Shown one piece after another: positions 1-8,731 of a DNA stretch of 64,000 bases. Under the pieces are notes generated by a model. The model made no database searches, was not told the DNA's origin, and worked only from the letters and a program-made list of their open reading frames with translations. Numbering within the stretch: position 1 is the first letter of the stretch; every line of letters starts with the position of its first letter. Location: positions 5,550,501 to 5,614,500 of the forward strand of contig OY759227.1 in the NCBI GenBank assembly GCA_963662175.1, read 5' to 3'. This DNA comes from Aradus depressus (lineage: Eukaryota > Arthropoda > Insecta > Hemiptera > Aradidae). Both the position numbers and the translations under genes were made by a program.

Positions 1-237
1 AATTTTATTAGCTATGGATTATTTATTAGGAAATATGTGATATTGTTAAAAATAAAAAAAAAATTGTATATAATATTAATTAAATTATAAATTAATATAG
101 AGCGTAATAAACATGAGATGGCAACCACATCTATGTTGACGAGTCGAACTGATAAAACTGATAAACAAATAAGACAGCTGTCTAGAGTCTTTGATGATTG
201 TCACTGAGAGTTATAAACATGTACCTAATGTAAATAG

Positions 238-533
238 TGAGTATTTCTTTTAATAGAAATAAAAGACGTTGTCTTCCCACTGTTTTATTTATACCAGAAC
301 CGGTTTTCGACGCAACAGCGTCATCATCAGTGGTTCATCCACCCACACAGCACAGCGGTTGGAAGATAACTGGCGAACCGCTGTGCTGTGTGGGTGGATG
401 AACCACTGATGATGACGCTGTTGCGTCGAAAACCGGTTCTGGTATAAATAAAACAGTGGGAAGACAACGTCTTTTATTTCTATTAGAAATCTCGTCCCAC
501 AACATCTTACTATCACATATGAGTATTTCTTTT
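238..533. mobile_element. Inverted-repeat retroelement tail with 14-bp target duplication
   Basis: Two 109-bp arms, 252-360 and 376-484, are perfect reverse complements around a 15-nt spacer. The right arm continues for 35 nt (485-519) with no counterpart on the left. The whole 252-519 block is bounded by an identical 14-bp direct repeat, TGAGTATTTCTTTT, at 238-251 and 520-533. This is what a target-primed retrotransposition event gives when a second copy is inserted inverted. The right arm holds CTGATGA (406-412), a 5-bp hairpin with a TGTT loop (414-427) and GAAA (428-431), the core layout of a hammerhead ribozyme. Penelope-like elements are known to carry such ribozymes. The Penelope assignment is inference; the arms and duplication are seen directly. 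The open frame across the palindrome is not a gene. Confidence 0.75.
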
Positions 534-1029
534 TGTGATGTATGCTATTTTATTGTATTTATGGTGGTTGTGTTATATTATGAGAGATAACAATTATCAT
601 GTAGGTCGGAGATTAATTAATATGCGTAAAGGGGATAGAGTGTTCTGTCAAAGAAAAAAAAAAAAAAAAAAATTTTAATAATAATAATTATATTAAAAAA
701 AAAAAAAAAAATGTTTAGTGCCTTCTTCACTCTGAACAAAATTTTGATATTTTAATGTTTTTTTAAGATAAAAAAAACAAAATTATTTATTGAAATTATA
801 TTATATTCAAAGATGGGTGTTGTGATTTTTATGGTAAATTTTATATAGAGGTTTATATGAGCCTAAGCTAGTTAGTGATATATTTTGCATGTGTTAATGG
901 ATGTGGGGTGTTTTGAAAAAAAAAAAAAAAAAAATTGTTCATTTGATTTTTTTTTTTCTCATTAGGGAAAGGATATGTAACATGTAGAAATAGGGGGGGG
1001 GGGAGGGGGGGGGGGGGGGGGGGGGGGTT
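534..1029. other. AT-rich spacer with A tracts and a 35-nt G tract
   Basis: No gene is visible. The stretch holds several A runs of 15 to 20 nt (near 650-710 and 915-935) and a nearly pure G run at 993-1027, interrupted by one A at 1004. The proline/phenylalanine-rich frame read from the minus strand here is only translated homopolymer. Confidence 0.8.
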
Positions 1030-1698
1030 AAACGAATCATGTATAGAAAGATTGTGGGAGTTGGGCGAAGACAAAATGTGAAGAAGGATGGTGCTAAGGA
1101 AAAGGTTAAGAGTACCGATTATACTATGATGAAATCTAAAGAAACTCCGTGGGGTGGTGGTGTGGGTGGGCCTGTAGTAGTGGAAGCAAGATGGTGTATG
1201 AGTAAAAGTGGTAGAGGTGAGAGCAGAAAATTGGTTAGGACAAGTCGAGAAAAAAATTTGGCAATTGATGTGTGAAAAGTCTCTACCGGATTGGAAGAAT
1301 TACACTTGGTCTGAGGAAGTAGAACTATAATTAAAGATTATGATTTTAGAATGATTGATGTGTGGAAGTAGGATTGTAATGAGAAATTATGATTTTAAAG
1401 GAAGTGTTGGCGTGGGTATGTATATTGAAGGTGATTTGAGGTGGGTAAGTATGACTGTTATGATGAAAACGTTAGACGATCTACAGGAGAGGATGTTGGA
1501 GTTGGGCAAAGCATGATGTGTGCTAAGGTTAAGAGTAGGGGACTATGATGAATCCTCGGGTGATGGTGTAGAAAAAATTAGACAATTGATGTGGGGAAGT
1601 AGAAAATAGAGATGGATTGACTCTGCCGCTGTACTGAGGGTTGAAGGAGAATTAGTATAAGGCAGTAAAAGTGAATGTATGCCGGTCTTGAAAAATAT

Positions 1699-2105
1699 TT
1701 TGGATGGAGTGTAAGGGTTCCTATTGAGGTTGTTCTGGGTTAGAAGGAGAAGTATAATTGATCTGGGGGGAAGCAGGATTTATGAATTATGATTTTAGAA
1801 TAATTGATGTGGGGAAGTAGGATTGAAATAAAAATTACAGTAAGTGTTGATGTGGGGAAGTATAAGTGAGAAAATTGTGATGTCGCTGTTCTGAGGGTTG
1901 ACAGAGAAGTAAAAGTGAATCAGAAAATTGGGAGGGGCGATTGTTGAAAAAAAGTATTCTGGATGGGGGTTCCTATTGAGGTTGTTCTGGGTTAGAAGGA
2001 GAAGTATAATTGATCTGGGGAAGCAGGATTTACGAATTATGATTTTACAATAATTGATTTGGGGAAGTAGGATTGTAATACAAATTAGAGGTAGTGTTGA
2101 TGTGG
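1699..2105 (+). repeat. 252-bp tandem duplication inside copy 1
   Basis: Sequence beginning GGTTCCTATTGAGG near 1715 recurs 252 nt further on, followed by shared text through GATCTGGGG and AAGCAGGATTTA. The two units differ by scattered substitutions and small indels, so the duplication is not recent. Confidence 0.7.
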
Positions 2106-2300
2106 GGGAAGTAGAGAACGGAAAATTAGAACAGGGGTAATGTGAATTTAAAAAAATATATAGTAGGGATGACTTGAAAGAAATTTGGGGGCGAGGGGCG
2201 ATCAAAATGAGCGAAAAGGCTAGAAACCGCTGAACCTTGGTGCTGCTAATACTCCCGGAGTTTTATATACCTAGATTATCACCACCTTCATCAACCATGT

Positions 2301-2372
2301 CACAATGGTCGCGGGGTTAGCGTATCGGCCTCCCGAGGCAAAGGAGCCGGGTTCGATCCCCGTTAGGACAAG
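2301..2372 (+). repeat. tRNA-like module (A box and B box)
   Basis: TAGCGTATCGG (2318-2328) resembles a pol III A box, and GGTTCGATCCC (2350-2360) matches a B box almost perfectly. They are 32 nt apart start to start. CGGG/CCCG around the second motif makes a T-arm-like hairpin. The acceptor stem does not pair and the anticodon arm is irregular, so this is not a working tRNA gene. Because a diverged version sits at the same place in the second repeat copy, it belongs to the repeat and may be a SINE-like head or an old tRNA-derived promoter. Confidence 0.55.
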
Positions 2373-2486
2373 TTATTTTTTTCTTAAAAGCTTCACTAAA
2401 AAATTATTAATTTCAATTCTAGAAGCTTGGGAGCGCTAGTGAGCTAATTAAAAAAATTTAGGGTCATAGGCGAGGGGTCGAGTCGA

Positions 2487-2545
2487 GAGGGAGAGCGGAA
2501 ACTTATTAAGGTTTGGAGGGAGAGCGGAAACTTATTGATATGGGG
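2487..2545 (+). repeat. 29-bp short tandem repeat
   Basis: GAGGGAGAGCGGAAACTTAT occurs at 2487 and again 29 nt later at 2516. The same motif appears at 25699, 25997 and 26026 in the second repeat copy, the last two again spaced by 29 nt. Confidence 0.7.
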
Positions 2546-2639
2546 ATGGGATTCGGGGTAAGGGATGAAAAAAATGTGGGGTGTAGGAGGGGTTGAGTTG
2601 CCCCTGCACCGAAAAAGGATACTAACCCGCTTGCGCTGA

Positions 2640-3222
2640 AGTTCTCTTTTCTCCCCTACTATTAGGAAGCGAATATCCAATAAATGATCTATGAATTTAA
2701 CTGAGGTTATTATCTGTTGCCTCATGGGCTTACTTTTCTTATTTGTAGCAGTTACTATTACTGTATTGGAGACCGGAAGGGTTTCACAATAAATTTTATT
2801 TTTAATTTGATGGAAAAATTTATTATTCAACGCATTAACCATTGACCCATAATCAATCAATGCATTGCACGAGACTTCCCCCAAGTTGACTTTAATCTCT
2901 GGACAATAATTAAAAGTTTCCTCATTTGTCCAGGGTTCTTCATATAATAACAAATCGTTGAATTCCTTTCTTAATGACATCAACCTTATGAACCTCATCC
3001 TGCTGATTTCCTGCCCGACAATGCTACTTTTTACCGCCGTTAAGTTGATCTTGTCTGTTTCGATATTCTCGAAACTTGTTTTACCATGGTGTCAATTTCT
3101 CGACCAAAATTTCTACATATAAATTCCTCGGCAAGAGGACACTTGCACGATCTCGCTCTTAAAACCATCCGCGAAAAATACTCTTGCGGAGTTTGATTAG
3201 AACTTTTATTATAATAATTAGT
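2640..3222 (-). pseudogene. Gypsy-like retrotransposon fragment: gag C-terminus and retropepsin
   Basis: This is the downstream half of an LTR-retrotransposon gag/protease region, read on the minus strand. Frame 3222-3040 gives a gag tail with the TPQEYF and LAEEF patterns usual before the nucleocapsid. Frame 2998-2640 gives a retropepsin-like domain with CNALIDYGS, where the family normally has D-T/S-G; the tyrosine in place of T/S would probably kill activity. A frameshift lies between the two parts near 3000-3040, and no zinc knuckle is visible. The fragment ends where the dispersed repeat begins near 2630, so reverse transcriptase and integrase are absent. Its upstream half lies across the Polinton at 18526-19938. 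Confidence 0.7.
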
Positions 3223-3690
3223 AGTGTAAAATGGCCGGACTTGCATCAGTTAAAGGGGCATATGTTGCGATACAGAAACGGCCCTAGTGTTTTGGATGGT
3301 CATGATTTAAAGGGACGATTGTAGGTCAGGTTTTAAAGAGGGTCCCGTGTAAAATGTATGTGAGTGTATCAAATGTATGTCAAACAGATGTAAACCTATC
3401 ATTTATATATTTATTTTGATATCTCAAAAAAATCGCTAGCGTCTGAGAGGTCATTCAACCTTTGATGTAAACAGACGACGAGATTATACCTCATTCCACC
3501 ATCAGTGAGTGTGTCAAACAGATGTAAACATATCAATTATATATTTATTTTGCTATCTCAGTGATTTGAAAAAAAAAATCGCTAGCGTCTGAGAGGATAT
3601 TCAACCTTGTATGCAAACAGACGAGATTATACCTTCAGTGAGTGTGTCAATCAGATTTACTTTATTTTGGTATCTCAGGGAAATTTTTCC
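3223..3690 (+). repeat. Polinton left terminal inverted repeat
   Basis: The outer ~200 bp match the right end closely. Further in, the repeat becomes a tandem array of ~150-bp units, each with TCGCTAGCGTC followed by a TTTACATC/GATGTAAA segment and a TATATTTATTTTG stretch. Two units carrying TCGCTAGCGTC are present here (near 3433 and 3583) plus a partial one, against five on the right. Confidence 0.9.
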
Positions 3691-3937
3691 GAAAAACGGT
3701 GAGTGAAATAAGTATCACTGAGAATTCTGACAGTCAATGAACTTTCACTTTCTTGTATAGAAAGTATGAGAACTGGTTTCTCCTTGACCGGGAAAGTCTG
3801 AGTAAAAAATGAGCATCATTGTGGAGACTAATTTGCATTGCAGTCCGGCCATGTCTCATTTGCATAACTCACTTTTTCCTCTATTGAAAGTGAAATCTTT
3901 TTCAAATTTTCAAAATTCGAAGCTTTTTTCCTGATAT

Positions 3938-3972
3938 TATAAAAGAAGTGAATCTAGCGGGGTCCTCTCATT
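3938..3972 (+). promoter_or_regulatory. TATA box and TCATT initiator of the 3985 gene
   Basis: TATAAAAG at 3938-3945 is followed 32 nt later by TCATT (A at 3970), an arthropod-type initiator. The start codon at 3985 lies 15 nt beyond. The same layout recurs at 4254, 7944 and 10757. Confidence 0.6.
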
Positions 3973-3984
3973 ATCTAGCCAAAC

Positions 3985-4101
3985 ATGAACCCCGAAACTG
4001 CTAAAGAAAGTGACTTGAACTCTTTGGTTCAAAAATTGAATGCTTCTAGAGCTGAGGGTCGAAGAAATAATAAAGAGCATTTTTTTGAATTCTCAGTGTA
4101 A
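3985..4101 (+). CDS. Small Polinton protein, 38 aa, unrecognised
   Basis: An intact frame of 38 residues begins at the first ATG after a TATA/initiator pair. It is hydrophilic, with SLVQKLN followed by a basic stretch (RAEGRRNNK). The SLVxKLN segment is shared with the spliced gene just downstream (SLVRKLN), so the two look like paralogues. Function is unknown. Its small size is a reason for caution, but the promoter and paralogue support it. It lies between the left terminal repeat and the oppositely oriented integrase. Confidence 0.5.
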   Translation: MNPETAKESDLNSLVQKLNASRAEGRRNNKEHFFEFSV

Positions 4102-4253
4102 TCTAATGTATTTTTGAAAAATATAAATTTGTAATTGAGTGTTGACTTTATTATTTACATAACCAAAAATGATGAAATCTCAGCCCTGAAACAGAAATTT
4201 GTGTCAACCTACTCCTAAAAAAAAACTTGTATGAATTTAAAATGTCAAATGCA

Positions 4254-4292
4254 TATAAATAAAAACTCTGAAATCCCCGATTTGATATCAGT
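4254..4292 (+). promoter_or_regulatory. TATA box and TCAGT initiator of the 4322 gene
   Basis: TATAAATA at 4254-4261 is followed by TCAGT at 4288-4292, the canonical arthropod initiator, 36 nt downstream. The start codon follows at 4322. Confidence 0.55.
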
Positions 4293-4321
4293 CTTTCGTC
4301 TGAGAACACCAATCCGCTACT

Positions 4322-4634
4322 ATGAATTCCTCATCGTCTTCCGTTTCCAAGGTATATTCTTCTTCTCTTAGACTTCTCTTAGAAACTTTTATACTCTAAA
4401 AATTCTATAATAATTTTATGATGGCACATTTTGATGTAAATTTTTATCATCATCTTGTAGATTTCATCTCTTGTAAGAAAACTTAACACCAAAATGGTTG
4501 AAGATGTAGACCGTAACGCACAAAGATGGAATGATGGACAGAAAAATGTTTTTTTACCAAAAAGATATACTAAAATGTTTACCGATGATGATTTGAAAGA
4601 TGCAGAAAATAATAAAAAAAAGCTTAAGCCATAA
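4322..4634 (+). CDS. Small spliced Polinton protein, 67 aa, unrecognised
   Basis: Exon 1 (4322-4351) encodes a serine-rich start, MNSSSSSVSK, and stops at AAG|GTATATT. A 109-nt T-rich intron (4352-4460) ends in CTTGTAG. Exon 2 (4461-4634) keeps the frame and gives SSLVRKLN, a charged middle and a lysine-rich tail (KDAENNKKKLKP), then TAA. Both splice sites fit consensus and the joint is phase 0. The SSLVRKLN segment pairs it with the unspliced neighbour at 3985. A further acceptor-like TTTTTGTAG near 4703 could give an alternative last exon (TMVYKGRGSRQEYLL). No known domain. An intact spliced gene in an otherwise broken element is notable. Confidence 0.55.
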
Positions 4635-4912
4635 TTTTTGACTTAGATCATTTTTTTAAAATTATTTAGTATGTCATTTATTTTTATTTTTTATTTTTTG
4701 TAGACAAGCTAACTATGGTTTATAAAGGTCGTGGATCAAGACAGGAGTATCTTTTAAAGTTTTCAATGTAGAGAATTCAATGTAAGACCGATATTTTGAA
4801 ATAATAAAAATCTGATTAAAAAGTATTGATATTGATTTATAAACACTTTAAGGGAAGGGAAAAAAAATAATTAAATAAAATAAAATAATTTGAATAGATT
4901 TTATTTTTATAT

Positions 4913-5860
4913 TCACACTAATTGAGATAAATTGACCCAACTCTTTCCTGACAATCCGAACCATTTCACATATATACGATTCCCTTTTCGTCGAAGAACT
5001 TTTTCAATGAGATAAACACTTGGATCCTTTACAATCTGTAATTCTTCTTTATAAAATGCACCAAATATGTCCTGATTATTTGCATCTTGTAAAAGGTATG
5101 TGATGGGGTTTGTAAATTGCACCTTGACAACTTTGAAGATCTCAGGTGAGAATTGTGCAAGATAGCCTTTGGCAAATGCATTGCGTAATTTTGATATGCG
5201 GACATGATCCCCCTCCATGAATTTAGGTTTGGTAGTGGTAGCGGGAGTTGAATAAACAGTAGCAATTAGCTCATTTTGAAGCTTCTTATTAGCGACAACC
5301 TCAGACGGAGTGGCTTGTATTGTACGGTGCTTTGTATTATAATATCTTGAAAGCAGAGCAGGTAGCAAGTCGACATATTTATGATTTCCATTTAAGGTGA
5401 ACATTTTCCACATATGTCTTTTTAATGTTCTATTAAATCGTTCAGCAATCGAAACCTTCTTTCCAGAGTATGTAGAATAGTGCTGAATATATTTTTTTTT
5501 CATAAGAGTCTAGAAGATAGTATTGTAGAATTCACGTCCTTCATCTGTAAGCAGTAATTGAGGTATACGTTTACTCTCGAGAAATATAGTCTCTAGCGCT
5601 TTTGTAACTTCTGGTCCTGTCTTTCGCTTCAATGGTATTGCCCAGTCATATTTCGAGAAACCATCGATTACGGTCAATAAATATTTAAAGCCTTTCTTTA
5701 CTCGCCAATAAGGCACCATCTCGACCAAATCTGCTTCCCACAAATTGTCCACTCCTTTTAAAAGCACTTTACGTCGAGGGTAATTAACACGAGCTGGTTT
5801 ATGGAGTTCTCTAACGACAACTTCTCTTGGTGTATAAGGTTTTGAAAGTATATTCCCCAT
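4913..5860 (-). pseudogene. Polinton retroviral-type integrase with C-terminal chromodomain
   Basis: DDE integrase that inserts the element into host DNA. From the ATG at 5860 the frame shows the catalytic triad: D in WEADLVEM, D in LLLTDEGREF, and E in ERFNRTL. The last ~40 residues look like a chromodomain (VYLIEKVL, then YVKWFGL and SW), which in such elements steers insertion to chromatin. About 315 codons are preserved with one in-frame TAG at 5510-5512, between the second D and the E; no frameshift is needed. The N-terminal HHCC zinc finger of longer integrases is not visible. The gene is divergent from the small + strand genes and runs towards them. Confidence 0.9.
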
Positions 5861-5906
5861 AACAAACTCTATCAGACTAATACTAAATCTATTGCCTCAC
5901 TCTAAT

Positions 5907-6457
5907 TTAAGCATCATGGTTCTGCTTTTTTAGCATATATTTCGACAGTTCTCGTTGAAGATGCTGAAGAGTTACGTATCCAGAATTATCGATTTTCTTG
6001 ACCAAGTAAGCCAATTCTCTTTGAAGATAATTCAGTGTGACTACATCATTAGAATCTATGGGAGGGCTGACATTTACTAGTCTTTTCTTACTCCCATTGA
6101 TATACGCTCCAGGCCAATTTTTGAGATCAGTGTAGAACCTTGCCGATATGTCCACATATCCTTTCGTAGCTGCATCAGATGGGTCCGATGGATCCTCTAC
6201 ATGTATTAGCCTTTTTTGCTTCCTGACTGAGAAAAACTTGAAATTCGACAATCGACATAATTTCTGGAAGCAGCATCTGATCCATCCATTCCTTCTCCTA
6301 AATTGATTATTCGCCTAAAGTTGACATCGAGAACTCCTTCAGTTTCAACCTGTCTGAATCGGTCCTCTCCTTTTAAAGCTTGAACTGTATTGTATCATTT
6401 TTGCTGATTGCGGTAATACCGCTTACCAACATGCAGTCCGAACTTGTCAATGGTCAT
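5907..6457 (-). pseudogene. Tail-fibre-like repeat protein of the Polinton
   Basis: From an ATG at 6457 the frame runs 20 codons to an in-frame TGA (6395-6397), continues through RRIINLGEG..DAASRNYVD, then shifts frame between 6205 and 6255. It carries on with KRLIHVEDPSDPSDAATKGYVD-type text and a third degenerate unit (KRLVNVSPPIDSNDV). The repeated R-x-I-x-x-(D/G)..D-AA-x-x-YVD pattern is that of phage and adenovirus-like tail fibres, whose repeats build trimeric shafts. The C-terminal ~45 residues look coiled-coil prone (LQRELAYLVKKI). I infer a virion fibre or attachment protein. The neighbouring genes on the same strand are the integrase and a RING protein. Confidence 0.55.
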
Positions 6458-6474
6458 TTTAGAACTGAAACCCC

Positions 6475-6681
6475 TCAGGTGAAATAGACTCTATACACAC
6501 CAATTTTTGAACTTCTACAATATGAACAAAAAATACAAAGAACAGAACAGTCCATACAGGTAAAATGACCACATGGTAATATAACCGTAGCTACAATGGC
6601 ATCGAAACACACCTTACAACGAAGATCTACCAAATATTCCTCTGAATTGGTTGTTTCCTCCTCATCTTCACTAGAGGTCAT
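6475..6681 (-). CDS. IAP-type RING finger protein, 68 aa
   Basis: An intact small frame starts at ATG 6681 with an acidic head (SSEDEEETT). It is followed by a RING-HC finger: CKVC, then LPCGHFTCMDC, then CSYC, ending in GVYRVYF. The spacing and the VYRVYF tail match the C-terminal RING of inhibitor-of-apoptosis proteins, which acts as an E3 ubiquitin ligase. There is no BIR domain here; a BIR-like domain is encoded separately at 10812-11486. Intact, unlike most of the element. Confidence 0.75.
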   Translation of the reverse strand: MTSSEDEEETTNSEEYLVDLRCKVCFDAIVATVILPCGHFTCMDCSVLCIFCSYCRSSKIGVYRVYFT

Positions 6682-6683
6682 GA

Positions 6684-6870
6684 TTAATATATAATATTTG
6701 CTTCTCTCAATTCTTCCAATATTGACGCGATTTCATTCGAATGAGGTCCACCTCCTGCTGCTTCGCTAGCATAGAGCAAGCTTAACCTCGTACAGAGTTT
6801 ATTGGGATCCTCCCAGCGCTCATATATAGGTCTTGTACAATCCATCCATAAGCCCGAGCCAGAAGTCAGA
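6684..6870 (-). pseudogene. Conserved-looking Polinton ORF without a visible start
   Basis: The minus strand reads LTSGSGLWMD, then YERWEDPNKL, then HSNEIASILEELREA, ending at TAA 6684-6686, three bases before the RING start codon. The text has the feel of a conserved Polinton family, with a W-x-DPN motif and a C-terminal helix. No ATG leads into this frame; a TGA precedes it near 6885, so the N-terminus is lost. Function unknown. Confidence 0.45.
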
Positions 6871-6902
6871 AGACTTCTTTTTCAAAAGGGACTTCTTCCC
6901 TC

Positions 6903-7207
6903 CTAGGTGTAGTGAATGAAGGAGTATAGAGTTGAGTTTTTGGTTTTCCACTGATTGGTGATTTTTTCTTCTTCTGGATATATTTCAGATTTCTCTATTT
7001 TTGGGAATGGTGGAGTCTTGATTATTGACTTGGTAGGTGCTTGTTTCAGAGTTTCCGTTATTTGTAGCAGTGGTTTTGTAACTGGTTCGAATGTTTTCTC
7101 TAATGATTCATGAGTCTCTAAAGCCCCCTTCTTGAAAGATTTGAACTTTTTTCTCAAAGAGGTCCTTTAGAGGTCTTGATAATATCTCGTACTTCTGAAC
7201 GTTTCAT
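6903..7207 (-). pseudogene. Basic Polinton protein of unknown function
   Basis: An ATG at 7207 opens a frame (MKRSEVRDIIKTSKG) that stops at about 7155. A one-nucleotide shift continues it as KKFKSFKKGALETHESLEK and onward for ~80 residues to 6903. The product would be lysine-rich with a proline-rich middle (KTPPFPKIEK), as in small core or scaffold proteins. No domain recognised. It lies between the ATPase and the RING gene on the same strand, with short gaps. Confidence 0.4.
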
Positions 7208-7232
7208 TTTAATCTGAGCTGCTGCGGTACAC

Positions 7233-7974
7233 TTACATCAATATAAAGATGTCAATGCCCTGTCGGTACCTCCCCTTGTCTGCCTCTCGAGTTTTATCAA
7301 GGACAAAGAAACCATAGGGGTCACTGTTCCAACATAGTGCACACATCTTTTGAAACATATCAAATGTAACATCTGTCGAACTAACATGATCCTGATAAAT
7401 ATGTTTTAAATTTAACAAATTTTGTCTGAAAAGTATTAAAAAATTTGCATTGTCTCTAATTAAGTGCTTTGGTATATGCGCATATGTCTGCCCGAAGTAC
7501 ATAAAGTATATAGACTTGTGTCGACCCATACTAAAATACTTTCTTATTATATTATGATTATCGAGGCTAATATCCTCAAAAATAAAAGAAGAATTAGGAA
7601 TCTTCCAGCTCTATCACACTTTCGGAATCATCAAAAGTGTAATATCCTATTTCGGGAACCGTGTCCATTACCTTTTTTAAATAGGTGTATTTCGCCTGTG
7701 ATAAAGATCGACAGTAAATGTAGAGATTTTCCAAACAAAGTCCATTTTCATCAAGAAGGAGGCTAATGACTAAATTGGTTTTCCCCGATCCTGTAGCTCC
7801 ACAAACAATGATTAGAGGGTTTGGTGGTAAAAGTCTTATGGTTTCATCCTTTTCCTGGTGAGGAAGAAGGTCAACAACTTTCAGTTGTAAAGGTTGAGGC
7901 TCCAAATGCATTTCGGCAAATAAAACCTCTAGTGAAACCGCTGTATATATAAATTGAGAGCATGATCCTCTCAT
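7233..7974 (-). pseudogene. Polinton DNA-packaging ATPase (FtsK/HerA, A32-like)
   Basis: The protein would pump the genome into capsids. From ATG 7974 the frame reaches a Walker A loop, GATGSGKTNL, at about residues 58-67. A frameshift near 7595 breaks it before the Walker B strand (FIFEDI, read from 7590 to 7560). The second frame runs on through HIPKHLIRD and DPYGFFVLDKTR, typical of the C-terminal part, to TAA 7233-7235. One indel is enough to explain the break. The start codon overlaps the TCATT initiator of the divergent minor capsid gene. Confidence 0.85.
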
Positions 7975-7977
7975 TTC
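7944..7977 (+). promoter_or_regulatory. TATA box and TCATT initiator of the minor capsid gene
   Basis: TATATATAAA at 7944-7953 precedes TCATTTC (A at 7973) by about 29 nt. The start codon follows 8 nt later at 7981, so the leader would be very short. The initiator overlaps the reverse-strand ATPase start codon. Confidence 0.5.
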
Positions 7978-7980
7978 AGT

Positions 7981-8373
7981 ATGAAACGAATGATAGGAGG
8001 CAGTTTAGTAAACGCTCTAATCAACAAGCTACCATTTGAAGCACACAGCTTTATCATTGAAAAAAGCAAAACGGTATTTGCAAAAATGGAAAATTACAAA
8101 AACCCCGAGGATGCTCCCTTTGCCTAAAACCGGTGGGGTATTACCATTTCTCGTACCACTATTTGCAGGATTATCTGCTCTCGGTAGCTTAGCAGGTGGT
8201 GCGTCAGCTATAGCAAAAACTGTAAGCGATGTTCAAAATGCAAAGGCTAAATTGGAAGAGATGAAAAGACATAATAGGACAATGGAAGGACTAAAATAGG
8301 TCAAGGACTTTACGTAAGACCATACAGAAACGGATACGGATTATACGTGAGACCGTATAAAAATCAGATGTGA
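7981..8373 (+). pseudogene. Polinton minor capsid / PX-type protein
   Basis: The start MKRMIGGSLVNALINKLPFE is the usual head of this family. After a frameshift near 8030 the frame gives LPLPKTGGVLPFLVPLFAG and a glycine-alanine-rich hydrophobic segment (LGSLAGGASAIAKTV), a membrane-active stretch like adenovirus pVI/pX. A helix (VQNAKAKLEEMKRHNRTME) follows. A second shift near 8297 leads to two copies of GLYVRPY before TGA 8371. Relatives often carry a phospholipase-A2-like domain right after the LPFE motif; none is visible here. Likely role: capsid-internal protein that disrupts membranes on entry. Not functional as it stands. Confidence 0.75.
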
Positions 8374-8717
8374 CTTCCAAATAGAGCTCTTACAAATGTA
8401 GATCTTGAAAAATATGCTAAAAACTTGTGTCATTTCAGAGGTGTCTTTATGAAGGACACCTTACGGAGGACACCAAAAAAATATGAATCGGGCATTGTGA
8501 ACCCTAATAGAGTCAGTGAACTCGGCTCACGGGTGACAAGCGTGACAATAAAATAAAGTATTTCGACTCGTATGGTAATCTACCACCTCGACTCGAAATA
8601 CTCAAATACCTGAAAGGATGCTCCATTGAATACAATCGAAACCGGTATCAGGATTGGAACACTCCATATTGTGGACACTTATGTATTCAGTTCCTTTATA
8701 TTGAAAACTTGTGTTAG
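8374..8717 (+). pseudogene. Adenovirus-type cysteine protease (Ulp1-like)
   Basis: Maturation protease of the capsid. The first half (LTNVDLEKYAKNL, then FRGVFMKD and GIVN) and the second half (KYFDSYGNLPPR, then PYCGHLCIQFLY) fit the adenovirus protease fold. The acidic residue in FDSYG and the cysteine in YCGHLC are kept. The segment that should hold the catalytic histidine in a G-x-HW context reads GSRVTSV and runs into a stop at about 8554, so a deletion there has removed the histidine and shifted the frame. It lies immediately after the minor capsid frame. Confidence 0.75.
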
Positions 8718-8731
8718 TCTTAGTTGCAGTC

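Larger units (their letters stand above)
1030..2630 (+). repeat. Purine-rich dispersed repeat, copy 1
   Basis: About 1.6 kb of G/A-rich sequence that recurs in the same orientation at 24290-26160. Matching blocks include 1219-1345 with 24331-24520, the tRNA-like module at 2301-2372 with 25480-25547, and the GAGGGAGAGCGG repeats at 2487-2540 with 25699 and 25997-26050. Offsets rise slowly from about 23.11 to 23.21 kb, so the two copies are collinear with small indels. No long ORF is convincing on either strand. The family is not one I recognise; it could be a non-autonomous element or a decayed long-terminal sequence. Confidence 0.7.

Noticed and set aside
868..1074. Proline- and phenylalanine-rich minus-strand ORF
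   Set aside because: It is translated poly-G and poly-A; no start context or domain.
1795..2205. 136-codon minus-strand ORF in the purine-rich repeat
   Set aside because: Low-complexity complement of G/A-rich repeat, and it spans the 252-bp tandem duplication.
2301..2372. Functional tRNA gene
   Set aside because: Acceptor and anticodon stems do not pair; only the internal promoter boxes look right.
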